Origin: CBDCUQ01 sp965222835
GTDB lineage: Bacteria; Pseudomonadota; Alphaproteobacteria; Rhizobiales; Hyphomicrobiaceae
Reading direction: 5' to 3'
Assembly: GCA_965222835.1 (NCBI GenBank)
Contig: CBDCUQ010000004.1
Location: forward strand, 434,001-498,000
DNA: 64,000 nt
In this document: one piece after another, positions 25,295 through 33,932 of the stretch
How the letters are laid out: every line of letters starts with the position of its first letter
Numbering within the stretch: the first letter of the stretch is position 1
The notes under the pieces: generated by a model
The model's input: only the letters and a program-made list of their open reading frames with translations
Databases searched by the model: none
What the model was told of the DNA's origin: nothing
Position numbers and translations under genes: made by a program

Positions 25295-28200
25295 GGGGAC
25301 GGCGCGTGCTTCTGACGCTTTCATATGGCCAGGGCCGGGGGGCGGCCCTGGCTTCGGCTGTGGCCGGTCTTCTCTCTGCCGGTCTGCTGATGCTTGCACC
25401 CGTCGCGGCCGAGGCCAAGGCGGGGCAGCCTATAACGCTTTCGCCCAACGATTCGAGAATCGAGATCACGGCTCTTGGTGAACTTTACGAAGCGCGCGGA
25501 GATACGCTGCAGGTGGACACGGCAGGTGCCGCCGACGGTGGTATTGGGCGCATGGTCGTGCCGGCGAAGACGCCCGGAACAAATCCAAATTGGCTTGTCT
25601 TCTCACTGACCAATCCCACCGACCGGCAGGTTGAGCGGTGGTTGACGGCTGATCGATACAATCTCATCGGATCGGGCGCGGTTTGGCCCGACCTCGACGC
25701 CAAGCGCATCGAGTCTGTGACGCCGTCGATCGGATTTGTGCCCGAGCGGGTCAAGAGCGAGCGGGCGGACGTGTTTCGCGTCACGCTGGAGCCTGGTCAA
25801 ACCATCACGTACGTCGCGGAGCTTTCTTCGCAACGTTTCCCACGCGTGTACCTTTGGAAGCCTCTCGATTATGAAATCAAGGTGCGCGAGCGCCTGTTGT
25901 TCAACGGCGCGCTGCTGGGGCTTACGGGCCTCTTGGCCATCTTCCTCACGGCCATATTTGCGGCGAACCATAAGCTTGTGTTTCCTTCAGCAGCGCTTGT
26001 TGCCTGGTGCGCTCTCGCTTACCTCTGCGTCGAGTTCGGCTTCTTTCACAAGCTCTTTCATCTGAAACCGGAGGGCAACGCCGTTTATCGTGCGGCCGCG
26101 GAGGCGGCTCTTGCCACCAGCCTTGTGATCTTTCTGCATGTTTTCTTGCGGCTGGCGCTGTGGGGCGGGCTTGTTCGCATGCTGGTCAGCGTCTGGCTGC
26201 TGGTGCAATTCAGCTTGATTGCGGTTGCTGTGATCGATCCGCGGCTTGCGGCGACGTTTGCCCGGCTTTCGTTCCTGGTTGTTGGCACAGTTGGTGCGGG
26301 ACTTACCTTCTATCTCGCCGTCAGGGGACAGGATCGGGCTCTTTCGCTTATCCCCACGTGGCTGTTGTTCCTTGTTTGGATATTTGCGGCCGCCGTTGTG
26401 CTGACCGGGCGCCTTTCGGGCGAAATGGTTGTGTCAAGCCTGATCGGTGGTCTGGTCCTTATCCTCTTGATTATCGGATTCACGGTGACGCAATACGCCT
26501 TCCGGTCGCTTGAGCCAGTTTACGGGGCGGCGCCTTCAGAATTGCAGCTGCGTGCTATCGCCGTGGACGGCGCGCGTGCCTCGGTTTGGGAGTGGAGTAA
26601 TCGGCGCGATGAAGTTTACGTGGGGCCGGAGGTGGAGGCGGCCCTCGGCCTTTCATTGGGTGAGCTCTCGCTGAAGTCCGACGAGTTTTCGCATTATCTG
26701 CATCCGGCCGACCGCGAGAAATTCAAGGCCATTCTCTGGTCGGCGCAGGAGCGTGCCGACGGGCGGTTGCATTCCGATTTTCGCATTCGCCACGCGGATA
26801 ACAGCTATCGCTGGTTCGAGATCGAGGCATCGCGCATTCCGGGCAACGACCCGCGGTCTGTTCGCTGCGTCGGGCTTATTCGCGATGTGACGGAGCAGCG
26901 CCGCGCGCACGAGCGCCTCGTCCATGACGCCGTTCACTGCAACATCACCAAGCTTCCCAACAAAGAAATCCTGCTTGACCGGCTTAGCGTGCTTTCGCAC
27001 CGCGCCCAGTCGGAAACGAGCATTCGACCGCACCTCATTTGCGTTGGCATCGATAAGCTTAGAAACGCAAACGCTGCTTATGGTCACAATATGGGTGACA
27101 GCCTCATTCTGACCTTTGCGCGACGTCTGCAACGGCATCTCGGTCCTGACGATACGCTTGCGCGCCTGGGGGGTGCCAAGTTCCTGATGCTGCTGCCGGC
27201 CGAGCAGCGTCCGCAGGACTTGGCGGCTCTAGCTGAGCGCATCCGGCGCAGTCTGAGGTCCAAGATCGAGATTGCCGGCCAGGAATTTGTGCTGACTGCT
27301 TCGATCGGTATCGCTGTTGACAACAATGATGTGGCTGATCATGCGGAGCTTGTGAAGAATGCCGAAATCGCCATGTATCGCGCCCGGCGCGGCGGCGGCG
27401 ACAAAGTGGAGATTTTTACGCCTGATATGCGCGTGGATCGGGACGAGCGGGCGCAGGTCGAGGCTGAACTCGTGAAGGCGCTCGAGCGCAACCAGATCCG
27501 GGTCGAGTACGTCCCGATCGTTTCTCTTTCCACGAAGGAGCTGGCAGGATTCGAAGCCGTTGCGCGCTGGGAGCATCCGAAGTTCGGCAGTATCAATCCC
27601 CTTGCCTTTGAGGCGCAATCGGACGAGAGCGACTTGCCCGTTCGTATTGGCTCTTACGTGCTGTTGAAGGCGCTGCGTAGCGCCGCGCATTGGCAGCAGT
27701 TGTTGCCGCGGACGGACGATCCCTTGTTTGTTAGCATCAAAGTGTCCGAGAAGGAGCTGTTCCGCGCGGACCTCGTCCAGGAAATTCGAACGATTCTTGG
27801 GCGTGGCATTGTGCCGAAGGGCGGGTTGCGCCTTGAGGTTCCCGAACGCTTGATTATGGAGAATCCTGAACAGGCCAGCGAGATACTCGAATGGTTCAGC
27901 GGTGGTGGCGCCGAGATTACGCTCGATGAATTTGGAACCGGACATACGTCGCTTGCCCATCTGCAACGGCTGGCATTCGAGACTATCAAAGTGGACCGTG
28001 TTCTATTGAGCGATTGCGGCGCCAAGGATCAGGCTGAATCGACGGGTCTGCGCTCGATCATCGCCTTTGCGCATGAGCTCGGAAAGAAAGTCATTGCCAC
28101 GGGTGTCGAAAGTGACGAGGAAGTAGCGTACCTTCGCGCGATGGGCTGCGCGCAGGCGGAGGGTCCATGTTTGGGCGGGACCCATACCGAGCAACAGGTC

Positions 28201-29124
28201 GCGCAACTTCTCAAGTCGATACGCAAGACTGAACGCAAGCTGCAACCGCGCGGCCTGTTTACAGCCAATACCAAGAAGAAGATTGCGAGAGCCAGGGCGA
28301 ACGGAGACGATACGAAAAAGAAACGGCGCGCGGCTGCGCAAGGGGCAGGGGGACATGGCGCTGGTGCGACGCCGCCCGCTCCACCGCAACCTGCAGAGCG
28401 TTCGAATGTGCCTGTAAGCGCTGTGCCGGGCTCAGAGGACCCCAAGAAGGGGCAGGAGGGCAAGGTCGTCGCGCTGCCGAAGAAGAGGCCTGCCCGTCGC
28501 GGATCTCCGCCGCCGTGGCCCGGCCGACGAGGGGACGCAAACGGCGCCGACGAACCACCGCGACCCGTGGCCGTTTCACCTCCGCCGCCACCATCTGCGA
28601 TCGCGCCTCTGGCTCCTAATCCTTTGACGGCACCGTCGCCCCCCGTGATTCCGATCCGGCCAGAAGCCGCTGGTGGACCGAATGAGGGCGTGCCTGTAAC
28701 GGCGCCACCTACGGTGCCGCCGCCTGTCCCGCCTCAAGCGTCGCAGATGCCGGAGTCGATGGCGGGCGCACCACTTCCTGTTGGAGACGGTCCGTCTGGC
28801 GGGGGCTTTGAGCCCCCGCTGCCGCCGGTTTCGGTGGTGGTGCAGGACGGGCCCACGCCGCCGCCGATCCCTCCGACCATGAGCTCAGGTGAGGTTGAGG
28901 ATGTGTTCGCCGAGTCGCAAGCGTTCGAAGCGGAGGGTTTGCCGCGTTTCTTGGGTTCCGCACCCGCACACAGCCGCACACCGCCAGAGTCGGGTGGAGA
29001 GGCGGAGGAGCCGTCCAAATACGCTCATCTGCCGCCGGCGGTTGCCGCTAGCCTGGCGCGGCTGGCCGGCAAACCCGCGGGCGCGGCGTCTGGCGGGTCT
29101 CGATTGAAGAGCAAGCGGAGTTAA
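25291..29124 (+). CDS. Large membrane PAS-GGDEF-EAL protein with degenerate catalytic motifs and a Pro-rich tail
   Basis: 1277 residues. An export signal (to about 42) is followed by a periplasmic beta domain to about 195 (similar to 7TMR-DISM input domains). About seven membrane helices span 200-400, then a PAS domain (about 430-550, ending CVGLIRDVTEQRRAHERL). The GGDEF domain spans about 560-715; its signature is ARLGGAKFLML, so the catalytic Asp-Glu is lost (GGAKF). The EAL domain spans about 740-975. EAL has become EAV, the metal-binding Asn is replaced by Lys (SIKVSEKEL), DDFG is DEFG, and the terminal loop is altered. The last 300 residues are Pro/Ala/Lys rich and probably disordered. 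It is therefore likely a signalling scaffold or c-di-GMP sensor and not an active enzyme, which is inference. It overlaps the GNAT gene by four bases. Confidence 0.85.
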   Translation: MRGRRVLLTLSYGQGRGAALASAVAGLLSAGLLMLAPVAAEAKAGQPITLSPNDSRIEITALGELYEARGDTLQVDTAGAADGGIGRMVVPAKTPGTNPNWLVFSLTNPTDRQVERWLTADRYNLIGSGAVWPDLDAKRIESVTPSIGFVPERVKSERADVFRVTLEPGQTITYVAELSSQRFPRVYLWKPLDYEIKVRERLLFNGALLGLTGLLAIFLTAIFAANHKLVFPSAALVAWCALAYLCVEFGFFHKLFHLKPEGNAVYRAAAEAALATSLVIFLHVFLRLALWGGLVRMLVSVWLLVQFSLIAVAVIDPRLAATFARLSFLVVGTVGAGLTFYLAVRGQDRALSLIPTWLLFLVWIFAAAVVLTGRLSGEMVVSSLIGGLVLILLIIGFTVTQYAFRSLEPVYGAAPSELQLRAIAVDGARASVWEWSNRRDEVYVGPEVEAALGLSLGELSLKSDEFSHYLHPADREKFKAILWSAQERADGRLHSDFRIRHADNSYRWFEIEASRIPGNDPRSVRCVGLIRDVTEQRRAHERLVHDAVHCNITKLPNKEILLDRLSVLSHRAQSETSIRPHLICVGIDKLRNANAAYGHNMGDSLILTFARRLQRHLGPDDTLARLGGAKFLMLLPAEQRPQDLAALAERIRRSLRSKIEIAGQEFVLTASIGIAVDNNDVADHAELVKNAEIAMYRARRGGGDKVEIFTPDMRVDRDERAQVEAELVKALERNQIRVEYVPIVSLSTKELAGFEAVARWEHPKFGSINPLAFEAQSDESDLPVRIGSYVLLKALRSAAHWQQLLPRTDDPLFVSIKVSEKELFRADLVQEIRTILGRGIVPKGGLRLEVPERLIMENPEQASEILEWFSGGGAEITLDEFGTGHTSLAHLQRLAFETIKVDRVLLSDCGAKDQAESTGLRSIIAFAHELGKKVIATGVESDEEVAYLRAMGCAQAEGPCLGGTHTEQQVAQLLKSIRKTERKLQPRGLFTANTKKKIARARANGDDTKKKRRAAAQGAGGHGAGATPPAPPQPAERSNVPVSAVPGSEDPKKGQEGKVVALPKKRPARRGSPPPWPGRRGDANGADEPPRPVAVSPPPPPSAIAPLAPNPLTAPSPPVIPIRPEAAGGPNEGVPVTAPPTVPPPVPPQASQMPESMAGAPLPVGDGPSGGGFEPPLPPVSVVVQDGPTPPPIPPTMSSGEVEDVFAESQAFEAEGLPRFLGSAPAHSRTPPESGGEAEEPSKYAHLPPAVAASLARLAGKPAGAASGGSRLKSKRS

Positions 29125-29207
29125 GTCTTCGGCTGGCGCGCTGACAGTATTTCCTCCTTCGGCGCGCATGCCGTGGCGTTGTCGCACCGTCTTTATCGGT
29201 TGGGGTG

Positions 29208-29822
29208 TCAGGCGTGGCCGGCGTCGCTGACGAGGTGCGACGGGTCTATGCCCATCGTGGCGAGGGCACGCACATACTTCGTTTCCAAATCTGGATCGAA
29301 AAGCAGATCAGGATCTGCCGGACAGGTGAGCCAGCCGTTGGACTGAATCTCTCCCTCGAGCTGCCCGGATGACCATCCTGCATAACCAAGTGCGAGAATG
29401 GCGCGATCGGGTCCTTCACCTGCGGCAATCGCTTTCAGGATGTCGATCGAGGCGGTGAGGCTGACGTCGGGGTCGATGCATAGCGTGGAATCGGTGGCAA
29501 AATAATCCGAAGTATGCAGCACGAATCCGCGTCCCGTTTCGACGGGTCCGCCAACCTGCACTTGCCGCTCAAGGATATCGCTTGATACGCCATCCTCCGA
29601 TTCCTGCGGAAAGATGTCGAGGCGTTCCAGAAGATCAGGGAAGTTGATGTGACTTGCGGGAAAGTTGACGATCAGCCCCATGGCGCCTTCACCGGAGTGC
29701 GCGCAAATGTAGACCACTGAGCGGGCGAAGCGGCGATCGGACATTGCGGGCATGGCAATGAGAAACTGCCCCTTCAGGTGGTCTTCTTCTCGCGACCGGT
29801 GTCTCATCTTGGAACCAATCAT
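29208..29822 (-). CDS. AlgH/YqgE (UPF0301) family protein
   Basis: A 204-residue protein of the AlgH fold. It contains KGQFLIAMPAMSDRRFARSV, then VYICAHSGEGAMGLIVNFPA, then VQVGGPVETGRGFVLHTSDY, and LALGYAGWSSGQLEGEI, all typical of the family. It has no signal or membrane segment. The molecular function is unsettled, with a proposed link to gene regulation in pseudomonads. The start could be the ATG five codons in (MRHRSREED). It is convergent with the EAL gene and divergent from the DsbD-like gene. Confidence 0.9.
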   Translation of the reverse strand: MIGSKMRHRSREEDHLKGQFLIAMPAMSDRRFARSVVYICAHSGEGAMGLIVNFPASHINFPDLLERLDIFPQESEDGVSSDILERQVQVGGPVETGRGFVLHTSDYFATDSTLCIDPDVSLTASIDILKAIAAGEGPDRAILALGYAGWSSGQLEGEIQSNGWLTCPADPDLLFDPDLETKYVRALATMGIDPSHLVSDAGHA

Positions 29823-29990
29823 GTCCGGTAGATTACCGCCATTTTACCAAGACTGTGAAGCGCTGAAATGGGGCCACTTTCCGGCGCTCAATGGGTAAGC
29901 TGTGATGACATTTTTTCGGTCATGGCTTGCTCACGCGGCGCATCGGGGCCATATCACGGGTTGTCCATGAGCAGGGAGCAGCGCACACCA

Positions 29991-30881
29991 ATGAACACCG
30001 GAAATTTGTTTGGCCCTATAAGGCCCTTCGGTGCGCTCATTGTGCTCGTCTCGGTCAGTGCTTTTTCTCTTGGGTCCACTGTTTACGCCGCCGAAATTGC
30101 TTCGGACTGGCAGGACGGCTTCAATTTTCGAACACGTTTGTCGGCTGGGTCTGTGGCAGACGCGGGCGGAGAGCAGAAGCTCTATGCCTTCTTTGAAATC
30201 GAAATGCCCGAGGGTTGGAAGACGTATTGGAAGAACCCTGGCGAGTCTGGCGTGCCGCCGGCATTCGATTGGAGTACGTCAGCGAATGTGAAGGGGGCAC
30301 GCGTCCTCTACCCCGCGCCCTATTTCCTGGTTGATAAGGGTGGTCCGGTCAACGGCTATACGGAGCACGCCGTCTTTCCTGTTGAGATTGATCGGACGGA
30401 CGCGTCGGCGCCCACTCAGCTTAATGTCACGGTGCAGTTTGGTGTTTGCAAGGATATCTGTATTCCTGCCGAGGCGACGGCAACCTTGGCCGTTGAACCT
30501 GGCGCGGCGGGAGAGCCGGCGTACGCGTTGTTGTTGGCGTTGGAGCGCGTGCCGAGACGGGGGGAGGCCATTCGGCCGACGGATCCCGTTCTGTCATCGA
30601 GCCAAGCGATGCTTGCGGGCGAGAAGCCGCGGCTTGTCTTTGTCGGGAGGTTTCCCGGCGGGGCCGAGGGGGCAGAGCTCTTTCTGGCCCCGCCCGATGG
30701 TGTCTATCTTCCACCTGCACGGCGGACGTCGGACTCCGGCGAGGAGGCGACGTTTGAAGTCGATCTTTCCTCCGATGTCGATCTGGATGCTCTTCGCGGC
30801 GCTGTGGTTTCGGCGACGCTTGTTTCGGATAACGGCCAATCCGAATTCGAGGTCAAACTCGTCGAGAGCTCTAATCCCTGA
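29991..30881 (+). CDS. Periplasmic DsbD-alpha-like (thiol:disulfide interchange) protein
   Basis: A 296-residue exported protein. The signal peptide spans about 1-33 (ALIVLVSVSAFSLGSTVYAAE). The mature region resembles the N-terminal domain of DsbD/ScsB: YAFFEIEMPEGWKTYWKNPGESGVPP, then a Cys pair in VQFGVCKDICIPAEATATL, the redox-active CxxxC expected for this domain. It lacks the membrane electron-transfer part of DsbD, so it must obtain electrons from another protein. A GGGAG box precedes the ATG at 29991; an upstream ATG (29967) is possible. A peroxiredoxin gene follows on the same strand. Confidence 0.8.
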   Translation: MNTGNLFGPIRPFGALIVLVSVSAFSLGSTVYAAEIASDWQDGFNFRTRLSAGSVADAGGEQKLYAFFEIEMPEGWKTYWKNPGESGVPPAFDWSTSANVKGARVLYPAPYFLVDKGGPVNGYTEHAVFPVEIDRTDASAPTQLNVTVQFGVCKDICIPAEATATLAVEPGAAGEPAYALLLALERVPRRGEAIRPTDPVLSSSQAMLAGEKPRLVFVGRFPGGAEGAELFLAPPDGVYLPPARRTSDSGEEATFEVDLSSDVDLDALRGAVVSATLVSDNGQSEFEVKLVESSNP

Positions 30882-30958
30882 GCGCTTGGTTTCGCGGGCG
30901 CAGGCGGTTAGGGTGCGGGCGTCCAATGCCGATATAGCCCAAAGGAGCCTCTCCCGAC

Positions 30959-31462
30959 ATGACCATCAAAATCGGTGACCGTCTGCCAGACGCGAAGTTC
31001 ATGACCATGGGAAAAGATGGCCCCGGAGCGATGACGACCGCCGAGATCTTCGGGGGAAAGAAAGTCGCGTTATTTGCTGTGCCGGGGGCCTATACGCCCA
31101 CCTGTCACAAAGATCACTTGCCGGGTTTTGTGGCGCGCATTGACGAGCTGAAGGGCAAGGGCATTGCCACAATTGCCTGCGTTGCCGTCAACGATGTCTT
31201 TGTCATGGATAGCTGGGGCAAGGATACGGGTGCTGCCGGCAAGATCCTGATGCTCACGGATGACGGGGCGGCATTCAGCAAGGCCGTCGGGCTCGACATC
31301 GATCTCACGGGTGCTGGCATTGGTCTCGGTGTGCGCTCGAAGCGCTATGCCATGCTGGTTGATGATGGGGTAGTGAAAGCGCTCAATGTGGATGAGTCGC
31401 CGCCTGATCACGATTTGTCGAGTGCGGCCAATCTTTGCTCGATGGTTGACACGGCTTTTTGA
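30959..31462 (+). CDS. Peroxiredoxin, Prx5 type
   Basis: A 167-residue thiol peroxidase that reduces hydrogen peroxide and alkyl hydroperoxides. The peroxidatic Cys lies in VPGAYTPTCHKDHLPGF, which is the Prx5 signature (P-G-A-[FY]-T-P-x-C). A second Cys near position 60 (ATIACVAVND) and one near the end (ANLCSM) could resolve the disulfide or the enzyme may use glutathione or glutaredoxin. It has no signal peptide. It lies 77 bases after the DsbD-like gene, with AAGGAG ahead of the ATG. Confidence 0.92.
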   Translation: MTIKIGDRLPDAKFMTMGKDGPGAMTTAEIFGGKKVALFAVPGAYTPTCHKDHLPGFVARIDELKGKGIATIACVAVNDVFVMDSWGKDTGAAGKILMLTDDGAAFSKAVGLDIDLTGAGIGLGVRSKRYAMLVDDGVVKALNVDESPPDHDLSSAANLCSMVDTAF

Positions 31463-31815
31463 GGGTGCCGGAACGGGGGCGTTGCCCCAAAATGTGGCCG
31501 CTTCATCTTCATTATAACCTCGGAACACGGCTGATCGCATGGATGCATTGCCTTTGCCCGCGGACGAGAACGTTGCGGCGGGAGCGGCGCGCTGCCGGCC
31601 GTGCCGTCAGACGCCAAACGTGATATTTACGGAGATACTGCGCGGGTTTATCTCTAGGCATGATACATACGACCCTAAATATCCAGACGCCCGCGCACCG
31701 CGGCTCGACGAATGGCGCACGGCGGATCCTGTCAGAGCTGAGAGGCGGAACGAAAGAATACCGGGTGCACATGGGACATCGAAGGCCCATGTGAAGTGAG
31801 GAGGAGGTCGCGATC
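31463..31815. other. Intergenic region before the RDD gene
   Basis: 353 bases. Open frames on both strands here look non-coding. A hairpin CACATGGG (31768-31775) / CCCATGTG (31786-31793) sits just before the GGAGGAGG ribosome-binding site (about 31799-31806) of the RDD gene. It could affect translation start. Confidence 0.4.
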
Positions 31816-32463
31816 GTGGTGTTGTCGCGTCAGGATATTGAAGAACGCGGAGACCGTCCGGCGCTGTCCAAAGGGTCGGCCGCTGAGACGGGTACGCTCC
31901 AGGACGGCCGCGGATGGCTCTTGAAACCCGTTACGCCTTGGCGCCGGTATGGCGCGCGGATGATCGACACGACCGTGCATGGCTTCTTGTGTTTTCTGTC
32001 CGTTGCCGTTGCCTGGTATATCATTGCGCCGGAATCTGCCGATTGGTTTTTTGCTCGCATGGACACGCCGGCGGGTGCGCTCCTTGATTTGATCCTAACA
32101 ACGTTTTTTGCCGCCGTGGTCGGGAGTTTTGTGGTCGGCGCGACTGGTTCGTCATTGGGGAAAGTGATTTTCGGTGTTCGGGTCGTCGATTACAACTTTC
32201 GCCCGATCGGAGTCGGAAAAGGTCTTGCGAGGGAATTTAGGGTGTGGGGCCTTGGCCTAGGATTCGGGATACCTCTTGTGTCGCTCATCACGTTGATCTT
32301 GGCCTATCAATCTCTGAAAAAGGATGGGGCAACGCCATGGGACAGCGGTCGGTATCTGGTGCTGCACCGGCCCAATGGGTCGCTTCAGTATGTTTTGAAT
32401 GTTGTGGGTATCGTCCTCATCATCGCGCTCATTATTGGCGTTCGCGCTCTTAATTCTCTGTAG
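31816..32463 (+). CDS. RDD family membrane protein
   Basis: A 215-residue protein, GTG start with a strong GGAGGAGG site nine bases upstream. The RDD signature is RRYGARMIDTTVHGFLCFLS, with the Arg at the start of the first helix and the Asp in it. Three to four membrane helices are seen, with GSSLGKVIFGVRVVDYNFRPIGVGKGLAREF as the conserved loop between helices 2 and 3. The family's function is poorly defined; some members are proposed transporters. It stands alone. Confidence 0.88.
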   Translation: MVLSRQDIEERGDRPALSKGSAAETGTLQDGRGWLLKPVTPWRRYGARMIDTTVHGFLCFLSVAVAWYIIAPESADWFFARMDTPAGALLDLILTTFFAAVVGSFVVGATGSSLGKVIFGVRVVDYNFRPIGVGKGLAREFRVWGLGLGFGIPLVSLITLILAYQSLKKDGATPWDSGRYLVLHRPNGSLQYVLNVVGIVLIIALIIGVRALNSL

Positions 32464-32520
32464 CCGGTTGTTGGGGGGCGGAGATGTTGGGGTGCGATGA
32501 GGGCTGCGATGGGCTGGACG

Positions 32521-32769
32521 TCACGCGCCGGCATTCGCCTCAGCTAAACCTTCCCGGGCTAATTCGTCGGCGCGTTCGTTTTCGGGGTGGCCGGCGTGGC
32601 CTTTGACCCAATGCCAGTCGATGTTGTGGCGCTCCTGCGCCTCGTCGAGGCGTTGCCACAGCTCGGCGTTCTTCACCGGTTTCTTGTCGGCGGTGCGCCA
32701 GCCGTTGCGCTTCCAGCCGTGGATCCATGTGGTGATGCCGTTGTTGACCTACTGGCGGTCGGTGTGCAG
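32521..32769 (-). pseudogene. Partial second copy of the rnhA 3' end (no 5' part, internal stop)
   Basis: This stretch aligns without gaps to 33478-33726, the last 83 codons of the intact rnhA, at a fixed offset of 957 bases with about 19 mismatches (roughly 92 percent identity). It keeps the original stop codon (TGA at 32521) but has a TAG in place of a Tyr codon (in the segment equal to SQYVKNG) and no start. Several mismatches are synonymous, so it looks like the end of an rnhA gene from a related strain and not a recent copy of the local one. It ends seven bases from the stop of the cyclic-nucleotide-binding gene. Confidence 0.9.
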
Positions 32770-32775
32770 GACGCC

Positions 32776-33270
32776 TTAGTCGGCCGGGAAAATTTGTCCG
32801 AGATCTGCTTCGGGCGTTTCCATTTTCGCGCTGAAAAGCCGTCTATCCGCTTCGCGAAGCCGCCGGCAGACTTCCCGTCCCATGTTCATCTGTATGAGCG
32901 CAAATTGCTTAAGATCCTGTGCGTAGATTTTGTAGAGGTTGGCGGCTGAGATACGGATTGCGGTGCAATCTTCCAATGCGCGAACGGATGCGCTGCGTGC
33001 ACCCAGGTCCATGACTGCCATCTCCCCGAAGCAGTCGCCTTCTTTCATAGTATGGAGGAGGTAGTGCTGTCCCTGCCAGGATTTCAGTACGGCGGCTTTG
33101 CCCTTCTCAAGGACGAACATCGAATCGCCTTTCTCGTCTTCCCGGAAAAAGAACGCGTTCGCGGGAACCTGCTCGATCGGGCAGAAGCCGAGTAGGAATT
33201 GGAGGGTGTCTGCGCGGATTCCTCCAAAGATGGGCATGCGCTGTAGAAGTTCGATCCGCTTTTCCTGCAT
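32776..33270 (-). CDS. Cyclic nucleotide-binding domain protein
   Basis: A 164-residue protein made almost only of a cNMP-binding (CAP_ED) domain: MPIFGGIRADTLQFLLGFCP, then FFREDEKGDSMFVLEKGKAAVLKS, and the phosphate-binding cassette DCFGEMAVMDLGARSASVRA (FGE...R.A.V). No DNA-binding helix-turn-helix follows; the 40-residue C-terminus is helical (YAQDLKQFALIQMNMGREVCRRLREADRR). It probably acts as a small sensor or partner of another protein. GGAG precedes the ATG. The gene lies exactly between the intact rnhA and a 249-base duplicate of its 3' end, so it is probably a transferred insertion. Confidence 0.85.
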   Translation of the reverse strand: MQEKRIELLQRMPIFGGIRADTLQFLLGFCPIEQVPANAFFFREDEKGDSMFVLEKGKAAVLKSWQGQHYLLHTMKEGDCFGEMAVMDLGARSASVRALEDCTAIRISAANLYKIYAQDLKQFALIQMNMGREVCRRLREADRRLFSAKMETPEADLGQIFPAD

Positions 33271-33477
33271 GACGCACTCCAGCGTCTTCGTGAAAGTGAT
33301 CAGCCGTCCGTGAGTTTAGCATGTTGGCGTCGGTTTCCCCAACCGGGTCGCCGGCTTCACATCTGCTCCGGGTCGTTAGCACGCTTCGCGGTTGTGTCTG
33401 TTGCACTGATGCTTTTGCCCTGAAAGCAGATGATTTGTGCTGGGCGGCCGGAAATCGGATTACGGATGTGCTTGAGT

Positions 33478-33930
33478 TCACTCGTGGGTGTTCGCCTCGG
33501 CTAAACCTTCCCGGGCCAATTCGTCGGCGCGTTCGTTTTCGGGGTGGCCGGCATGGCCTTTGACCCAATGCCAGTCGATGTCGTGGCGGTTCTGCGCCTC
33601 ATCGAGGCGTTGCCACAGCTCGGCATTTTTCACCGGTTTCTTGTCGGCGGTGCGCCAGCCGTTGCGCTTCCAGCCGTGGATCCATGTGGTGATTCCGTTC
33701 TTGACGTATTGGCTGTCGGTGTGCAGCTCGACGCGGCTCGGCCGTTTTAAGGCCTCGAGCGCGGTTATGGCTGCCAACAGCTCCATGCGGTTGTTGGTGG
33801 TTTCGGCTTCCCCGCCCTTCAATTCCTTGCGGTGCGGACCTGACATGAGGATTGCGCCCCAACCGCCTGGACCCGGATTTCCCGAGCAAGCGCCGTCCGT
33901 ATAGATGATGACGGTTGTGGCCTTGGTCAT
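33478..33930 (-). CDS. rnhA: Ribonuclease HI
   Basis: Degrades the RNA strand of RNA-DNA hybrids. A 150-residue protein of normal length with the full catalytic set: Asp in IIYTDGACSGNPG, Glu in TTNNRMELLAAI, Asp in ELHTDSQYVKNG, and the C-terminal Asp in ENERADELAREG. HWVKGHAGHPEN carries the flexible His loop. It starts two bases after the thrB stop, so ispH-thrB-rnhA form one leftward operon. Its 3' end is repeated at 32521-32769 on the far side of a cNMP-binding gene. Confidence 0.95.
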   Translation of the reverse strand: MTKATTVIIYTDGACSGNPGPGGWGAILMSGPHRKELKGGEAETTNNRMELLAAITALEALKRPSRVELHTDSQYVKNGITTWIHGWKRNGWRTADKKPVKNAELWQRLDEAQNRHDIDWHWVKGHAGHPENERADELAREGLAEANTHE

Positions 33931-33932
33931 GG

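Noticed and set aside
31539..31799. An 86-codon frame directly ahead of the RDD gene
   Set aside because: No ribosome-binding site and no protein-like pattern; an opposite-strand frame of equal length is also open.
32540..32728. An open frame in the partial rnhA copy in a different frame, also open in the intact copy
   Set aside because: It is an alternative frame of rnhA; openness in both copies follows from their similarity.
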